Source: Proteus terrae
Lineage (GTDB): Bacteria > Pseudomonadota > Gammaproteobacteria > Enterobacterales > Enterobacteriaceae
Assembly: GCF_003144325.1 (NCBI RefSeq)
Contig: NZ_PENS01000002.1
Span: 1-64,000 of the forward strand
Direction of reading: 5' to 3'
Length of the DNA: 64,000 nt
Of the stretch, positions 21,923 through 32,005 are shown in pieces. Numbering within the stretch: position 1 is the stretch's first letter; every line of letters starts with the position of its first letter. The notes under the pieces are model-generated. The model was not told the DNA's origin. It saw only the letters and a list, made by a program, of their open reading frames with translations, and made no database searches. Position numbers and translations under genes: made by a program.

Positions 21923-23041
21923 ATGAATTCAGAAAGCCCAATTAAGCATGTCCGCTGGGCAATCATGTGTTCGGTAATTGGATTTGCATTAACAGGCTGT
22001 GCAGATACACCTTATCGTCCTGCACCAATTACCTCTGTAAATGATAGCTCTTCAAATAATACGGTATCAACCGCACCTGTAATGACTAACAGTAATGCGA
22101 CGCCTATTGAAAGAACTACCCCCTTACAATCGTCACCTCCTCCTTCAATTAAGGTGAACTCCGCTTCGTCTAATGGAGGCATGGTTCAGTCTCAAAACCA
22201 ATCTCGTCCTCAAACATCTGTTGCAGCGCAAAATGTAAGTACTGATGGCTCTGGACGCATTGTGTATAACCGTAACTACGACAGTATTCCGAAAGGAAAC
22301 TACAACGGAAATACGTACACCGTAAAACGCGGTGATACCATGTTTTATATCGCTTGGATAACAGATAGCGATGTAAAAGAGCTGGCATCAATGAATAATA
22401 TTTCAGAGCCTTACAGTTTAAATGTGGGGCAGGTGCTGAATATTGGTAACCGTCAAGTCAATACGGGAACCAATACAAATGTGAACACATCCGTTATCAA
22501 TCAACCAAGTAGTGCAGGTGTTCAAACGGCTCAAACGAAACCGACAAATAACACATCAATGGGGCCATTGATCACTAAACCGGCAACAACACCGCCGAAA
22601 ATAACGACTCCTCCACCAACAACCAACACGAATACCACAACGACAGCGAAATCAGCACCAACAACGGTTTCTGGTAAGTGGATTTGGCCTGCGCAAGGTA
22701 ATATCATCGAAAGCTATTCAAGTGCGCCAGGTGGTAATAAAGGTATCGATATCGGTGGTACAAAAGGTTCACCAATTGTTGCAACCGCAGCGGGTAAAGT
22801 GGTTTATGCTGGTAGCGCATTACGTGGTTACGGTAACCTCGTTATCATTAAGCATAATGACGAATACCTCAGCGCATACGCACATAACGACACCATTTTA
22901 GTGCGCGAACAACAAAATGTGAATGCAGGCCAGCAAATTGCCACAATGGGTAGCTCAGGAACTAGTTCTGTCCGACTACACTTTGAGATCCGTTATAAAG
23001 AAAAATCACTCAACCCAATGAGTTATTTGCCTAAGAAATAG
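21923..23041 (+). CDS. nlpD: Murein hydrolase activator NlpD (lipoprotein)
   Basis: A 372-residue outer-membrane lipoprotein. The signal peptide ends in the lipobox LTGC (Cys26). A Ser/Thr/Asn-rich linker leads to a LysM domain (NTYTVKRGDTMFYIAW onward, about 130-175), a second Thr/Pro-rich linker, and a C-terminal LytM/M23 domain. The LytM site is degenerate: GIDIGG replaces the active HxxxD and RLHFEIR replaces HxH, as in E. coli NlpD, which activates the amidase AmiC rather than cutting murein. ATG 21923 follows GGGAGAAGGAAG; the TTG extension to 21884 is rejected. The upstream part of rpoS regulation in enterobacteria often lies within this gene. Confidence 0.96.
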   Translation: MNSESPIKHVRWAIMCSVIGFALTGCADTPYRPAPITSVNDSSSNNTVSTAPVMTNSNATPIERTTPLQSSPPPSIKVNSASSNGGMVQSQNQSRPQTSVAAQNVSTDGSGRIVYNRNYDSIPKGNYNGNTYTVKRGDTMFYIAWITDSDVKELASMNNISEPYSLNVGQVLNIGNRQVNTGTNTNVNTSVINQPSSAGVQTAQTKPTNNTSMGPLITKPATTPPKITTPPPTTNTNTTTTAKSAPTTVSGKWIWPAQGNIIESYSSAPGGNKGIDIGGTKGSPIVATAAGKVVYAGSALRGYGNLVIIKHNDEYLSAYAHNDTILVREQQNVNAGQQIATMGSSGTSSVRLHFEIRYKEKSLNPMSYLPKK

Positions 23042-23082
23042 GTAAGTGATTTTTTACACGTATAGTGAATAATCCTAAAGTT

Positions 23083-23117
23083 AAGCCCTCTCCTTTACAA
23101 AAAGAAGAGGGCTTTTT
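23083..23117 (+). terminator. Terminator after nlpD
   Basis: AAGCCCTCT (23083-23091) pairs with AGAGGGCTT (23106-23114), 14-base loop, followed by T5. It may end nlpD mRNA while some transcripts read on to rpoS. Confidence 0.75.
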
Positions 23118-23728
23118 CTTATCTGTAATTAATTAAAATATTGAAACAAAATAAATTTTGTCTAAGTATAAGTGCTTATTTAAAGGTTATTGAAAATGAG
23201 AGGTCAATATAAAATTATAGATAACGTTAAATTAGACGGTTGATTCTCAACCAATGAATGCGTATGCTAAAAATTGTTATATAAAAAATGAATAAAGATT
23301 CGTTGTTATGAAAAGATGAACTATAAAACAACCTATTGTTTAGGTAGGTATTTTCTTTATTAGATTATCTTTTTAATAATAGTACGTAATATAAATTATT
23401 GGATATTATTTTAGTATTATGGATTTTTATTTGTTTTTTTAGATGTAAATAGTCACAAATAGTACATCAAATAGAGTAATTTTACGCATAGATAGATATA
23501 CGTAAAATATAATAAAAAAACTGTTAATAACCTGCACTCAATAGTTAAGTTATATATTGAATAAAGAAAGAATAAAATTAACAGTAAAATAGATTATGTT
23601 ATCTTTTATTTTGTAATTCGTTACAAGGGAAAATCAGTAAACCCGTTGTGTCGTGACACAGCGATAAACTGGTAAATAGACTTTAATTAGGAGTCGTTTA
23701 CCTAAATTATCAAGGGTAGGAGCAGCTG
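23118..23728 (+). promoter_or_regulatory. rpoS 5' leader with conserved small-RNA target and hairpin
   Basis: About 610 gene-free bases before rpoS. The segment 23611-23643 (TTCGTTACAAGGGA and AATCAGTAAACCC) matches the E. coli rpoS leader portion paired by DsrA, RprA and ArcZ. It is followed by an 8-bp hairpin, CGTTGTGT (23644-23651) with ACACAGCG (23656-23663), whose stem bases differ from E. coli but keep pairing. AGGAG at about 23718-23722 is the rpoS ribosome site. The first 480 bases are very AT-rich with no other structure recognised. Confidence 0.7.
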
Positions 23729-24712
23729 ATGAGCCAAAGTACGCTAAGAGTAGACGAGTTATATACAGATGAAATTGAAGAGAACATGGAAGAGTTCGAT
23801 GAAGTTGCTGCAAAAGAGGCAGAAAATGAGTCTGATGCTCAAGATGAAATTGAACTTATTGAAGGAGTCAACCAGCGTGCGCTCGATGCAACTCAGCTTT
23901 ATTTAGGAGAAATTGGTTATTCTCCGTTGCTGACCGCTGAAGAGGAAGTTTTTTTTGCCCGTAGAGCGTTGCGAGGCGATATTCCTTCAAGACAACGAAT
24001 GATAGAAAGTAACCTACGTTTAGTTGTTAAGATCTCTCGTCGTTATACAAACCGAGGTCTTGCCCTGCTTGATTTGATTGAAGAAGGGAACTTAGGACTT
24101 ATTCGTGCTGTTGAAAAATTTGATCCTGAAAAAGGTTTCCGTTTTTCAACTTATGCGACATGGTGGATACGTCAAACTATTGAACGTGCCATTATGAACC
24201 AGACTCGTACTATCCGCCTTCCCATTCATATCGTTAAAGAGCTGAATGTTTATTTAAGAACAGCAAGAGAATTAGCACATAAACTCGATCATGAGCCTAG
24301 TGTTGAAGAAATTGCGCAAACACTTGATAAACCAGTTGAAGATGTGAGTAAGATGCTACGTTTAAACGAACGTATTACTTCTGTTGATACTCCAATTGGT
24401 GGTGATTCAGATAAAGCATTACTCGATATTATCTCTGACGAAAATGAAGAAGGGCCGGAAGTAACAATTCAAAATAATAACCTCAAGGAAAATATCATAA
24501 AGTGGTTATTTGAATTGAATCCTAAGCAACGTGAAGTATTAGCACGTCGTTTTGGGTTATTAGGTTATGAAGCAGAAACTTTAGAAGATGTTGGTAGAGA
24601 AATTGGTCTAACAAGAGAAAGAGTTCGTCAAATTCAAGTTGAAGGACTGCGTCGCTTAAAAGACATTCTACAAAGTCAGGGATTATGTATTGAAGCACTT
24701 TTCAAAGCATAG
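23729..24712 (+). CDS. rpoS: RNA polymerase sigma factor RpoS
   Basis: A 327-residue sigma-70 family protein (E. coli 330). Region 1.2 contains [20 protein letters not shown], region 2 [34 protein letters not shown] and [16 protein letters not shown], region 3 and region 4.2 [21 protein letters not shown]. It directs stationary-phase and general stress transcription. The 5' leader suggests Hfq/sRNA control of translation. A strong terminator follows. Confidence 0.98.
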   Translation: MSQSTLRVDELYTDEIEENMEEFDEVAAKEAENESDAQDEIELIEGVNQRALDATQLYLGEIGYSPLLTAEEEVFFARRALRGDIPSRQRMIESNLRLVVKISRRYTNRGLALLDLIEEGNLGLIRAVEKFDPEKGFRFSTYATWWIRQTIERAIMNQTRTIRLPIHIVKELNVYLRTARELAHKLDHEPSVEEIAQTLDKPVEDVSKMLRLNERITSVDTPIGGDSDKALLDIISDENEEGPEVTIQNNNLKENIIKWLFELNPKQREVLARRFGLLGYEAETLEDVGREIGLTRERVRQIQVEGLRRLKDILQSQGLCIEALFKA

Positions 24713-24762
24713 TTAGCCACCCTTGTTCTGTTTATAGCTTTAATTGACAAATTGTTATTACC

Positions 24763-24799
24763 AAAGCCGATTAGTGGATTTACTAATCGGCTTTTCTTT
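24763..24799 (+). terminator. rpoS terminator
   Basis: Perfect 13-bp stem AAAGCCGATTAGT (24763-24775) with ACTAATCGGCTTT (24782-24794), 6-base loop, then T-rich tail. Confidence 0.92.
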
Positions 24800-24882
24800 A
24801 TCTTGTATTATGCGACTTAAAACGATAAAACAAGACCGCAGTCTTGCACCTTATTAGCCTGATGAAAGTAATAAAGGAAGAT

Positions 24883-26142
24883 ATGAAAGATTATTTTTTA
24901 AACGTTAAATTAGAACGTTGCGATTTTAACCAAAGTAAAATCTCCCCGAATGGAATGGTGAGATTAATAGCATCAGGTAAAAACTTCTATCTTAATGAAG
25001 AGGATTTTTCTAATTCTCAAGATTTTCTTAAACGATTAAAACAAGGTGATGAACTTAAAATCTGTGCTGAATTATTGAAGGATGGCAGTTTTTGGGTGCA
25101 ATGGATTTATCATGATACTAAAGGAAGGCTTGAGCCTGAAAGAAAATTCACGCTAACAGCAAAACAACAAAAATGGTTATTGCTTGCATTTATTCTGACG
25201 CTTGTTGGCGGTTATTGGAGCTATTTTTCGATCCTCTATCTTGAAGTGAATTTCTTTATCGTTGTTTCTATGGTTATTGCATGTGGCGCAGTGATGGCGG
25301 GGATCAGTTATATCGGAGAAAAAGCTTATCGCTATTTTCAGCGCACCAGACCCAAACATAGAAAGAGAATAAAGGCGTTAGATAAAGTTATAGCCAAGCA
25401 AACCTTGATAGCGCCAGATGGCGAGCGCCTCATTATTACTGGAATAAAATCAGCACCATTACCTTCATTGACTGTGATTAAAAAATCGTTTCCTCAAATA
25501 AAGCAAAGTAAAGTACAACGAGTTCGAGGAATAATACAAATTCATAGTAGTAATAGAATTAAAATGCATCACCGCAATGGTGAGACGGTGATAATGCAAG
25601 TATCCTGCCTGATTGATAATCATCCTTTCGTATTAAGTTATAGAGAGCGCTTATTTTATTCTGATCATAATCTGTTTCTTGCTGATGATGATGATGTTGA
25701 ACTGTTCTTTTGGCAAGCTGAAGATAAGAACTCAGGACCTGTTATTTTGGGGGTTTATAATCATACAGATAATGGTGCTTATACAATATCAGGACAAATA
25801 TATATTGGTCACCAGCGTACATATCGTTTATCACTGTTAATAGTCGCATTAGTCAGTGTTTTTATTTTCTCAATGGTCGCAAGTTTCTCTATTTCTGATG
25901 TTTATGATAATGGCAATTATTGGGATAAATGGGATTGGTATTCTATTGGTGATAGCTTTTTAGGTATGGGAATTATCTATGGCTTAATCATGAGTGGCAT
26001 TGCTTTTTTAACTGCCTTATTTTCAAATCTTTATATTTTGTTATCAGAAAAAGGTAATAGCAGTTATCAAACCTATTTTTTACTTCAGCAGCAATGTGTT
26101 GAAAGCAAACAACCCCTGTATATTACGGAGTTGCGTCAATGA
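24883..26142 (+). CDS. Uncharacterised membrane protein (rpoS-mutS interval, gene 1)
   Basis: I do not recognise this 419-residue protein. Visible layout: a soluble N-terminal part (1-95), two adjacent membrane helices (about 98-118 and 123-144), a basic linker (RTRPKHRKRIK), a soluble middle domain of about 160 residues with an acidic ADDDDVELF patch, two C-terminal helices (about 320-345 and 365-390) and a short tail. No enzyme motif is seen. ATG 24883 follows AAGGAAG; ATG 24862 is an alternative. The ATGA overlap with the next gene indicates an operon. The rpoS-mutS interval is known to be polymorphic in enterobacteria, so this may be an accessory pair. Confidence 0.65.
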   Translation: MKDYFLNVKLERCDFNQSKISPNGMVRLIASGKNFYLNEEDFSNSQDFLKRLKQGDELKICAELLKDGSFWVQWIYHDTKGRLEPERKFTLTAKQQKWLLLAFILTLVGGYWSYFSILYLEVNFFIVVSMVIACGAVMAGISYIGEKAYRYFQRTRPKHRKRIKALDKVIAKQTLIAPDGERLIITGIKSAPLPSLTVIKKSFPQIKQSKVQRVRGIIQIHSSNRIKMHHRNGETVIMQVSCLIDNHPFVLSYRERLFYSDHNLFLADDDDVELFFWQAEDKNSGPVILGVYNHTDNGAYTISGQIYIGHQRTYRLSLLIVALVSVFIFSMVASFSISDVYDNGNYWDKWDWYSIGDSFLGMGIIYGLIMSGIAFLTALFSNLYILLSEKGNSSYQTYFLLQQQCVESKQPLYITELRQ

Positions 26143-27293
26143 ATCCTTTTTTCCGTAAGCCTTTTATCATTATCACAAGTTTATTTATTTTAAGCTTACT
26201 GCTTTTTTATGGCGTGCTTTTTCATGGATTCGCCTCTAAATGGCAATGGAAAAATGAAAGCTCTTCTGAATTATCTTCATACCCTTATTCTCACTATGAT
26301 TGGCGTAATACTTTTTATGCTTCTAGCGGAATATTAATTAAAACTGAATCTGATCGTGGCCGATATGATGTAGATATTTATGGCAGACTTCACCGCCAAG
26401 ATAACCAGAGAAAATATACGCTGTATTTTTCTGATAAAGAAGGCTTGCGCTTTGTATCACAAGGTCAAGGTAGCTTTTATAACGCATATTGCGTTGCCGA
26501 TAAATGTGTTTTATTTACAGAGCAGGGACGGCAAACTATAGATTTAACAGAGTTTATAGTAGCAGATTTAATTCCTTGGCAAGAGGCTAACAATAGTTAT
26601 TATCGTTTCCCTTTAGCGCTTATTGGTGGAAAATTACTCTTTTCACAAACAACATCGCAATTAGTATTAGTTGATAATAAGACGATATTAACAAGTTTAG
26701 ATGAAGGTGAAAGCTGGGAATATTCAGTTAATACAGAAGATCTGGTGAAGCAATATTACGCTGAAGATTTCGGTGAGTTTACACAATTTCATTACGCTTT
26801 ATCAGATGATTCCCTCATTATTTTTTATAACCACCATTACACAACAAATACGTTAGAAATCACGCTAAATTTAGTGAATAAAGAAGTGACAAAAACACGC
26901 TGGCTTCCTTTGCGTGTTAAAGAAGTTGCCCAAAATGCTAATGGTGATATTTATCTTATTACTCAACATGCTTATCGAGATTTCTATTCTGTTGTTCGAC
27001 GTCAATCTGATGGCAATTTAAAGACTTTTTATGAAAGTGGTTATAAATATATAAATGGTTTAATGGTAAGTAATGACAGTTTAATTATAAATAAAGGTTA
27101 TAATGATGATAAGGTTACACTAGTTTTTTTATTAAAAACAAATGGCTATACAATTTATGAGAAAATTACTGACGATATGATGTTTAATCCTGCTTTATCA
27201 TCATTTGTTCGCTTATTTGACAACTATGGTGATGAAGACACTTTATTGTTATTGGGTGAGCGACTGAAATATAGCCATGCTTCAATTAATTAA
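26139..27293 (+). CDS. Uncharacterised membrane-anchored protein with an Asp-box-like motif (gene 2)
   Basis: I do not recognise this 384-residue protein. One N-terminal membrane helix (about 8-29, with positive charges before it) would anchor a large periplasmic domain of about 350 residues. That domain is rich in alternating beta-like stretches and aromatic residues; SLDEGESW (186-193) fits the S-x-D-x-G-x-x-W Asp-box of beta-propeller proteins, and Cys118/Cys123 could form a disulfide. Its ATG overlaps the previous stop (ATGA), so the two proteins probably act together in the envelope. No catalytic residues could be assigned. Confidence 0.65.
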   Translation: MNPFFRKPFIIITSLFILSLLLFYGVLFHGFASKWQWKNESSSELSSYPYSHYDWRNTFYASSGILIKTESDRGRYDVDIYGRLHRQDNQRKYTLYFSDKEGLRFVSQGQGSFYNAYCVADKCVLFTEQGRQTIDLTEFIVADLIPWQEANNSYYRFPLALIGGKLLFSQTTSQLVLVDNKTILTSLDEGESWEYSVNTEDLVKQYYAEDFGEFTQFHYALSDDSLIIFYNHHYTTNTLEITLNLVNKEVTKTRWLPLRVKEVAQNANGDIYLITQHAYRDFYSVVRRQSDGNLKTFYESGYKYINGLMVSNDSLIINKGYNDDKVTLVFLLKTNGYTIYEKITDDMMFNPALSSFVRLFDNYGDEDTLLLLGERLKYSHASIN

Positions 27294-27346
27294 TGTTGTA
27301 TTTATCTTTGATTATCTTCATTTGAAAAATTATAAAATAAGCCATA

Positions 27347-27380
27347 AAAAAGGCTCTGAAAAATCAAACAGAGCCTTTTT
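27347..27380. terminator. Bidirectional terminator between the two-gene operon and mutS
   Basis: AAAAAGGCTCTG (27347-27358) pairs perfectly with CAGAGCCTTTTT (27369-27380), 10-base loop; it has A and T tails suited to both converging transcripts. Confidence 0.9.
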
Positions 27381-27408
27381 GCTATCAATATTTAGTATTT
27401 GTTATGAC

Positions 27409-29973
27409 TTATTTTGCCATCTCTTTTAAACGATAGAGTTGTTCTAATGCTTGTCGAGGTGTTAATGCATCAGGATCGATTTTATCTAACGCTAATTCAA
27501 TGGCAGAAGGCTCTGCTTCTGTTAATAACATCAGCTGTGACGTTTCAACATGACCAGAGCCAGTATGACCTGATAGCATTTCAAGCTCTTTTAGCTTCTG
27601 CTTAGCGCGACGGATCACCTCTTTTGGCACGCCCGCTAATGACGCTACCGCTAAACCATAACTTTTACTTGCAGCGCCTTCTTGGACGCTGTGCATAAAG
27701 GCAATAGTATCGCCATGTTCAACGGCATCTAAATGAATGTTTGCAGTGCCTTCAAGTTTTTCAGGCAGGGTAGTTAATTCAAAATAGTGGGTTGCAAAGA
27801 GAGTCATCGCTTTAATGCGATTTGCTAAGTTTTCAGCACAAGCCCAAGCAAGAGATAACCCATCATAAGTGGATGTACCCCGACCAATTTCATCCATTAA
27901 GACTAAGCTATTTTCAGTTGCATTGTGCAAAATATTAGCGGTTTCTGTCATTTCAACCATAAAAGTAGAACGTCCAGAAGCAAGATCATCAGAAGCACCG
28001 ACACGCGTAAAGATGCGATCGACAGGGCCAATTAAGGCTTTTTCAGCAGGTACAAAGCTACCAATATAAGCAAGTAAAGTAATTAATGCGGCTTGGCGCA
28101 TATAAGTACTTTTACCACCCATGTTAGGGCCTGTAATGATCAATAAGCGACGTTGAGGTGCTAATTGTAATGGATTTGAAATAAATGGTTCGCTAAGGAC
28201 TTGTTCAACAACTGGGTGGCGTCCCCCAGTGATTTGAATACCTGTTTTTTCACTTAATTCAGGGCGAGTATAATTTAATGACTCAGCACGCTCTGCAAGG
28301 TTAGAAAGAACATCTGTTTCAGCTAAAGCTTCTGCACTAATTTGTAATGCTGTAAGGTGAGGTAGTAGCTTTTCAAAAATCTCTTCATAAAGCATTTTTT
28401 CGATAGCTAATGCTTTACCTTTAGAAGTTAATACCTTGTCTTCATACTCTTTTAATTCAGGAATAATATAACGTTCAGCATTTTTCAATGTTTGACGACG
28501 AACATAGTGCATAGGTACTAAGTTACTTTGCCCGCGACTGACTTGGATGTAATAGCCATGTACACCATTAAAGCCAACTTTTAGAGTATCAATACCCCAT
28601 TTTTCACGTTCACGGATTTCAAGTTTATCAAGGTAATCACTTGCACCATCGGCTAATGCACGCCATTCATCTAATTCGGCATTATAACCAGAGGCAATAA
28701 CACCACCGTCACGTACTAATACAGGCGGTGTTTCAACAATGGCATGTTCAAGTAATTCACATAATTCATCGAACTGGCTAATACGCTTTTGTAATTCTTT
28801 AATGTAAGGCATATCAGCTTGTTCAAGCACTTGATGAATATCGTGATATTGCTGGAAAGCATGGCGCATACGAGAAAGATCACGAGGACGTGCGGAACGT
28901 AGTGCTAAACGCGCTAAGACTCGCTCTAGATCACCAATTTGTCGTAAAAAAGGCTGCAGTTCAAAATAGAGAGGCTGTAATGCACTAATAGCATCTTGGC
29001 GTTTGATAAGTTGTTCACGTTGGCGCAAAGGCGAGTGTATCCAACGTTTCAGCATGCGGCTTCCCATCGGGGTAACACAAAGGTCAAGTACGGATGCGAG
29101 TGTGTTATCGCTACCACCTGCAAGATTCTGTGTTAATTCAAGATTTCGACGAGTCGCCGCATCTAAAATAATTGAATCTTGAGGACGCTCCATAGTGATG
29201 TTACGAATATGGGGCAATGCAGTGCGTTGTGTATCTTTTACATATTGTAATAAGCACCCAGCAGCACAGAGCGCCAAATGTGCATTTTCAACACCAAAGC
29301 CTGTTAAATCACGAGTACCAAATTGCAGGTTCAGTTGTTGTTTTGCTGTTTCTGGTTCAAATTCCCAAATAGGGCGACGGCGCAAGCCTTGCTGGCGCTC
29401 AATCAGTGCCATCGACTCAAAAGTTTCTGGATAGAGTAATTCCGCGGGATGAGTACGTTGCAATTCGGCAGTCATGCTTTCACTATCTGGCATTTCAGTA
29501 ACACGAAAACGCCCTGATGTGATATCTAACGTTGCATAACCAAATGCGCCATTTTTATCTTGCCAAATAGCCGCTAAAAGGTTGTCTTGGCGCTCTTCAA
29601 GTAAGGCTTCATCAGTGACAGTACCTGGCGTTACAATACGAATAACTTTGCGTTCAACAGGGCCTTTACTGGTTGCAGGATCGCCAATTTGTTCACAAAT
29701 AGCGACAGATTCTCCTAGTTGAACTAATTTAGCGAGATAGTTTTCAACAGCATGATGTGGAACACCTGCCATAGGAATAGGTTGACCTGCGGACTGACCT
29801 CGTTTTGTTAATGAAATATCTAATAAGCGAGAGGCTTTTTTGGCATCATCAAAAAACAGTTCATAAAAGTCACCCATACGATAGAACAGTAAGATTTCAG
29901 GATGCTCTGCTTTAATCTTAAGATACTGCTGCATCATTGGTGTGTGGGAGTCTAAGTGTTGAATGTCAGTCAT
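27409..29973 (-). CDS. mutS: DNA mismatch repair protein MutS
   Basis: An 854-residue MutS (E. coli 853). The mismatch-reading Phe-X-Glu motif is in [12 protein letters not shown] near the N-terminus. The ATPase has Walker [14 protein letters not shown] and Walker [17 protein letters not shown], and the C-terminal tail is present. It recognises base mismatches and recruits MutL. It is convergent with the unknown two-gene operon; no truncation is seen, so the strain should not be a mutS mutator. Confidence 0.98.
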   Translation of the reverse strand: MTDIQHLDSHTPMMQQYLKIKAEHPEILLFYRMGDFYELFFDDAKKASRLLDISLTKRGQSAGQPIPMAGVPHHAVENYLAKLVQLGESVAICEQIGDPATSKGPVERKVIRIVTPGTVTDEALLEERQDNLLAAIWQDKNGAFGYATLDITSGRFRVTEMPDSESMTAELQRTHPAELLYPETFESMALIERQQGLRRRPIWEFEPETAKQQLNLQFGTRDLTGFGVENAHLALCAAGCLLQYVKDTQRTALPHIRNITMERPQDSIILDAATRRNLELTQNLAGGSDNTLASVLDLCVTPMGSRMLKRWIHSPLRQREQLIKRQDAISALQPLYFELQPFLRQIGDLERVLARLALRSARPRDLSRMRHAFQQYHDIHQVLEQADMPYIKELQKRISQFDELCELLEHAIVETPPVLVRDGGVIASGYNAELDEWRALADGASDYLDKLEIREREKWGIDTLKVGFNGVHGYYIQVSRGQSNLVPMHYVRRQTLKNAERYIIPELKEYEDKVLTSKGKALAIEKMLYEEIFEKLLPHLTALQISAEALAETDVLSNLAERAESLNYTRPELSEKTGIQITGGRHPVVEQVLSEPFISNPLQLAPQRRLLIITGPNMGGKSTYMRQAALITLLAYIGSFVPAEKALIGPVDRIFTRVGASDDLASGRSTFMVEMTETANILHNATENSLVLMDEIGRGTSTYDGLSLAWACAENLANRIKAMTLFATHYFELTTLPEKLEGTANIHLDAVEHGDTIAFMHSVQEGAASKSYGLAVASLAGVPKEVIRRAKQKLKELEMLSGHTGSGHVETSQLMLLTEAEPSAIELALDKIDPDALTPRQALEQLYRLKEMAK

Positions 29974-30537
29974 GTTGTTGTCTGTCTTAACGTATTGAAT
30001 TTTGAGTTATTTGTGAAAATCTGTTGTTACACCGCATATCGTTCTATTTCACAAGCATTGCGTGATCATATCACAAGGTTTCAGTTCATTGTTTTAATGA
30101 TCCAAATATCTTTTTAGACCAAAAACCAAATAATTTTACACACTATAATATCGTTGATTCACCATTAATGACAATCTGCACTTTTCTGAAAACTCTTTAT
30201 TTTTAATTTATTATATATTGATTTAAATGATGTTTTATTGCATTGATAAATAAAGTGATAGTACCTGCTTTATTGATTTTATATTAAAGCTTATTGCTCA
30301 GGCGTTAAAAGAAGGAATTGAAAATAGCTAATATAGGATATTTATAAATTCTTTAAAAAATACTTATAAATATATAACATTATATTTAAGTAAATATACG
30401 TTATCAATCAAAGCTCGATACTCTTAGCAAGAGTATTATTGAGATGCTTCAAATTAATTTAAGAAATAATAGCCATTAATTATTAAACTCATTATAGTTT
30501 ATAGCGGGTTGATTACTTAATAATATAATGAGGGATT
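29974..30537. other. AT-rich intergenic region mutS / DUF3829 lipoprotein
   Basis: About 560 bases between divergent genes; no ORF or RNA was recognised. A short dyad GTGAT-CAT-ATCAC (30062-30074) lies about 90 bases upstream of mutS. The remainder is extremely AT-rich and presumably carries both promoters. Confidence 0.5.
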
Positions 30538-31674
30538 ATGAAAAAGAACATATTGGCATCGATAATAAGTCTTTTATTAATATCAGCAGTGGGTTGTGAT
30601 AATTCAAATGAAAATTCGAATACAGGAATACCTTCGCAAGATAAAAATAAGACAGAGCAAACAACACAATCTAAACCTGATTCAAAAAACACTCAATCTG
30701 ATGAAGTTCAATTTAGCCAGAAAATTGAAAAAGGCAACTTGTGGTTAGCAACGTTTAACGAAGATTTTGGCACCATAATTCAGAAAAAAACTGGCAGAAT
30801 TTCGGGAACAATTAACGTCAGTCTTTTAGATAACACAAAAACAGTTTTAACAAGCTTAAGTTCTGATAATGGCAAAACCCTTGATCTAACACCTTTCAAA
30901 ATACTCGAAAATGAAGCAGAGACTGATCAAATAAAAAGAATGAAAGCGAACAGTGCGCTAATGCCTGTTAGAAGTGCTTTCTCTATGTATTTGAGCGAAT
31001 CAGGTGCCGAACGCGCTCAAGAGTCTTTTGAATTTATGAAAACATTTTCTCCTACACTCCCAGAGCTAGATACTGTGGGGAATACTTATGGTGAAAGTTA
31101 TGTTGATCTATATAAGAAACTGCTGAAGTTGGGCGATTATCTTGTTGTAAAGGAAACTTACCGTTTAGATGGCTTCGCACAAGCAAGTACTTTGTATGAA
31201 GATGTGAAAAATGCTTATGCCAAACTAATCGATGAGAAAGAAAAAGCCGCTGAGGCATATGAAAACTATTACCAAGCAATGCATATTGAAGAGCTTGAAT
31301 TAGTGAAAAAAGAAGGCTTAGTTGTTCGTTATCAAATTATGCAATCATTGGATACAGTAACTAATACTCTTGATTCAATGAACCTAGATAAAATTGATGT
31401 GGCTGCACTCTCTGCTGCAATTACAAAAATTGAGGAACAATCAATTGAGTTAGGAAAAGTATTTGGTGATGAAGCATTGCTAAATAAAGAAAATATGAAA
31501 AGTACTGATTATTCAGTTAAAAAATATCTAGAATTATACCAACAACTTGTTATTGAGTTAAAAGTGTTAGAGAAAAAACTCAATGAGAATAAAGATATAT
31601 CAGGTAGCATAAATACGATTTCAAATGAATATAAATATTTAATAGAGAATTATAATTCTCTAATAGCGAAGTAA
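30538..31674 (+). CDS. DUF3829 (YiiG-like) lipoprotein
   Basis: A 378-residue lipoprotein: signal peptide with lipobox ISAVGC (Cys20), then a low-complexity Asn/Ser/Gln/Lys linker (21-60) and a helical domain resembling E. coli YiiG (DUF3829), including the closing pattern YNSLI. Serine after Cys is absent and Asp is at +2 (CDNS), which in enterobacteria favours retention in the inner membrane. Function of the family is unknown. It is monocistronic, with a strong terminator after it. Confidence 0.7.
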   Translation: MKKNILASIISLLLISAVGCDNSNENSNTGIPSQDKNKTEQTTQSKPDSKNTQSDEVQFSQKIEKGNLWLATFNEDFGTIIQKKTGRISGTINVSLLDNTKTVLTSLSSDNGKTLDLTPFKILENEAETDQIKRMKANSALMPVRSAFSMYLSESGAERAQESFEFMKTFSPTLPELDTVGNTYGESYVDLYKKLLKLGDYLVVKETYRLDGFAQASTLYEDVKNAYAKLIDEKEKAAEAYENYYQAMHIEELELVKKEGLVVRYQIMQSLDTVTNTLDSMNLDKIDVAALSAAITKIEEQSIELGKVFGDEALLNKENMKSTDYSVKKYLELYQQLVIELKVLEKKLNENKDISGSINTISNEYKYLIENYNSLIAK

Positions 31675-32005
31675 TATTTACGCTATAAAAATGTAAATCG
31701 CACTTTAATAGTGCGATTTCTTTTGCAAAACTCACTTTTTTACTGTGTTTTATTAAACATTAAATGATTGTTAGAAAAAGATGATACAAACTAATGCTCA
31801 GAAGAGTCTTGAAATAAAGTGGAATACTAGGAAAAAATATTAAGAATGTAGTCTGTCTTTATATAATAAAATTTAAAATTAATGATAAGTATTCATTCTT
31901 ATTCTATATTCTTACTTTATTATAGTTACGCTATTTATTTTGCTCTTTGGCTTAATTTTACTGATAAGAAATACGTTTTTATCGGTGCAAAATAGGACTA
32001 TCTAT
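31675..32005 (+). other. Intergenic region before the macroglobulin gene, with terminator
   Basis: Opens with an intrinsic terminator for the lipoprotein gene: AAATCGCACT (31695-31704) with AGTGCGATTT (31710-31719) and a T-rich tail. The remaining AT-rich bases must contain the macroglobulin-pbpC promoter; none could be placed firmly. Confidence 0.7.

Noticed and set aside
29195-29434. ORFs antisense to mutS
   Set aside because: Shadow frames within a conserved gene with no family features.
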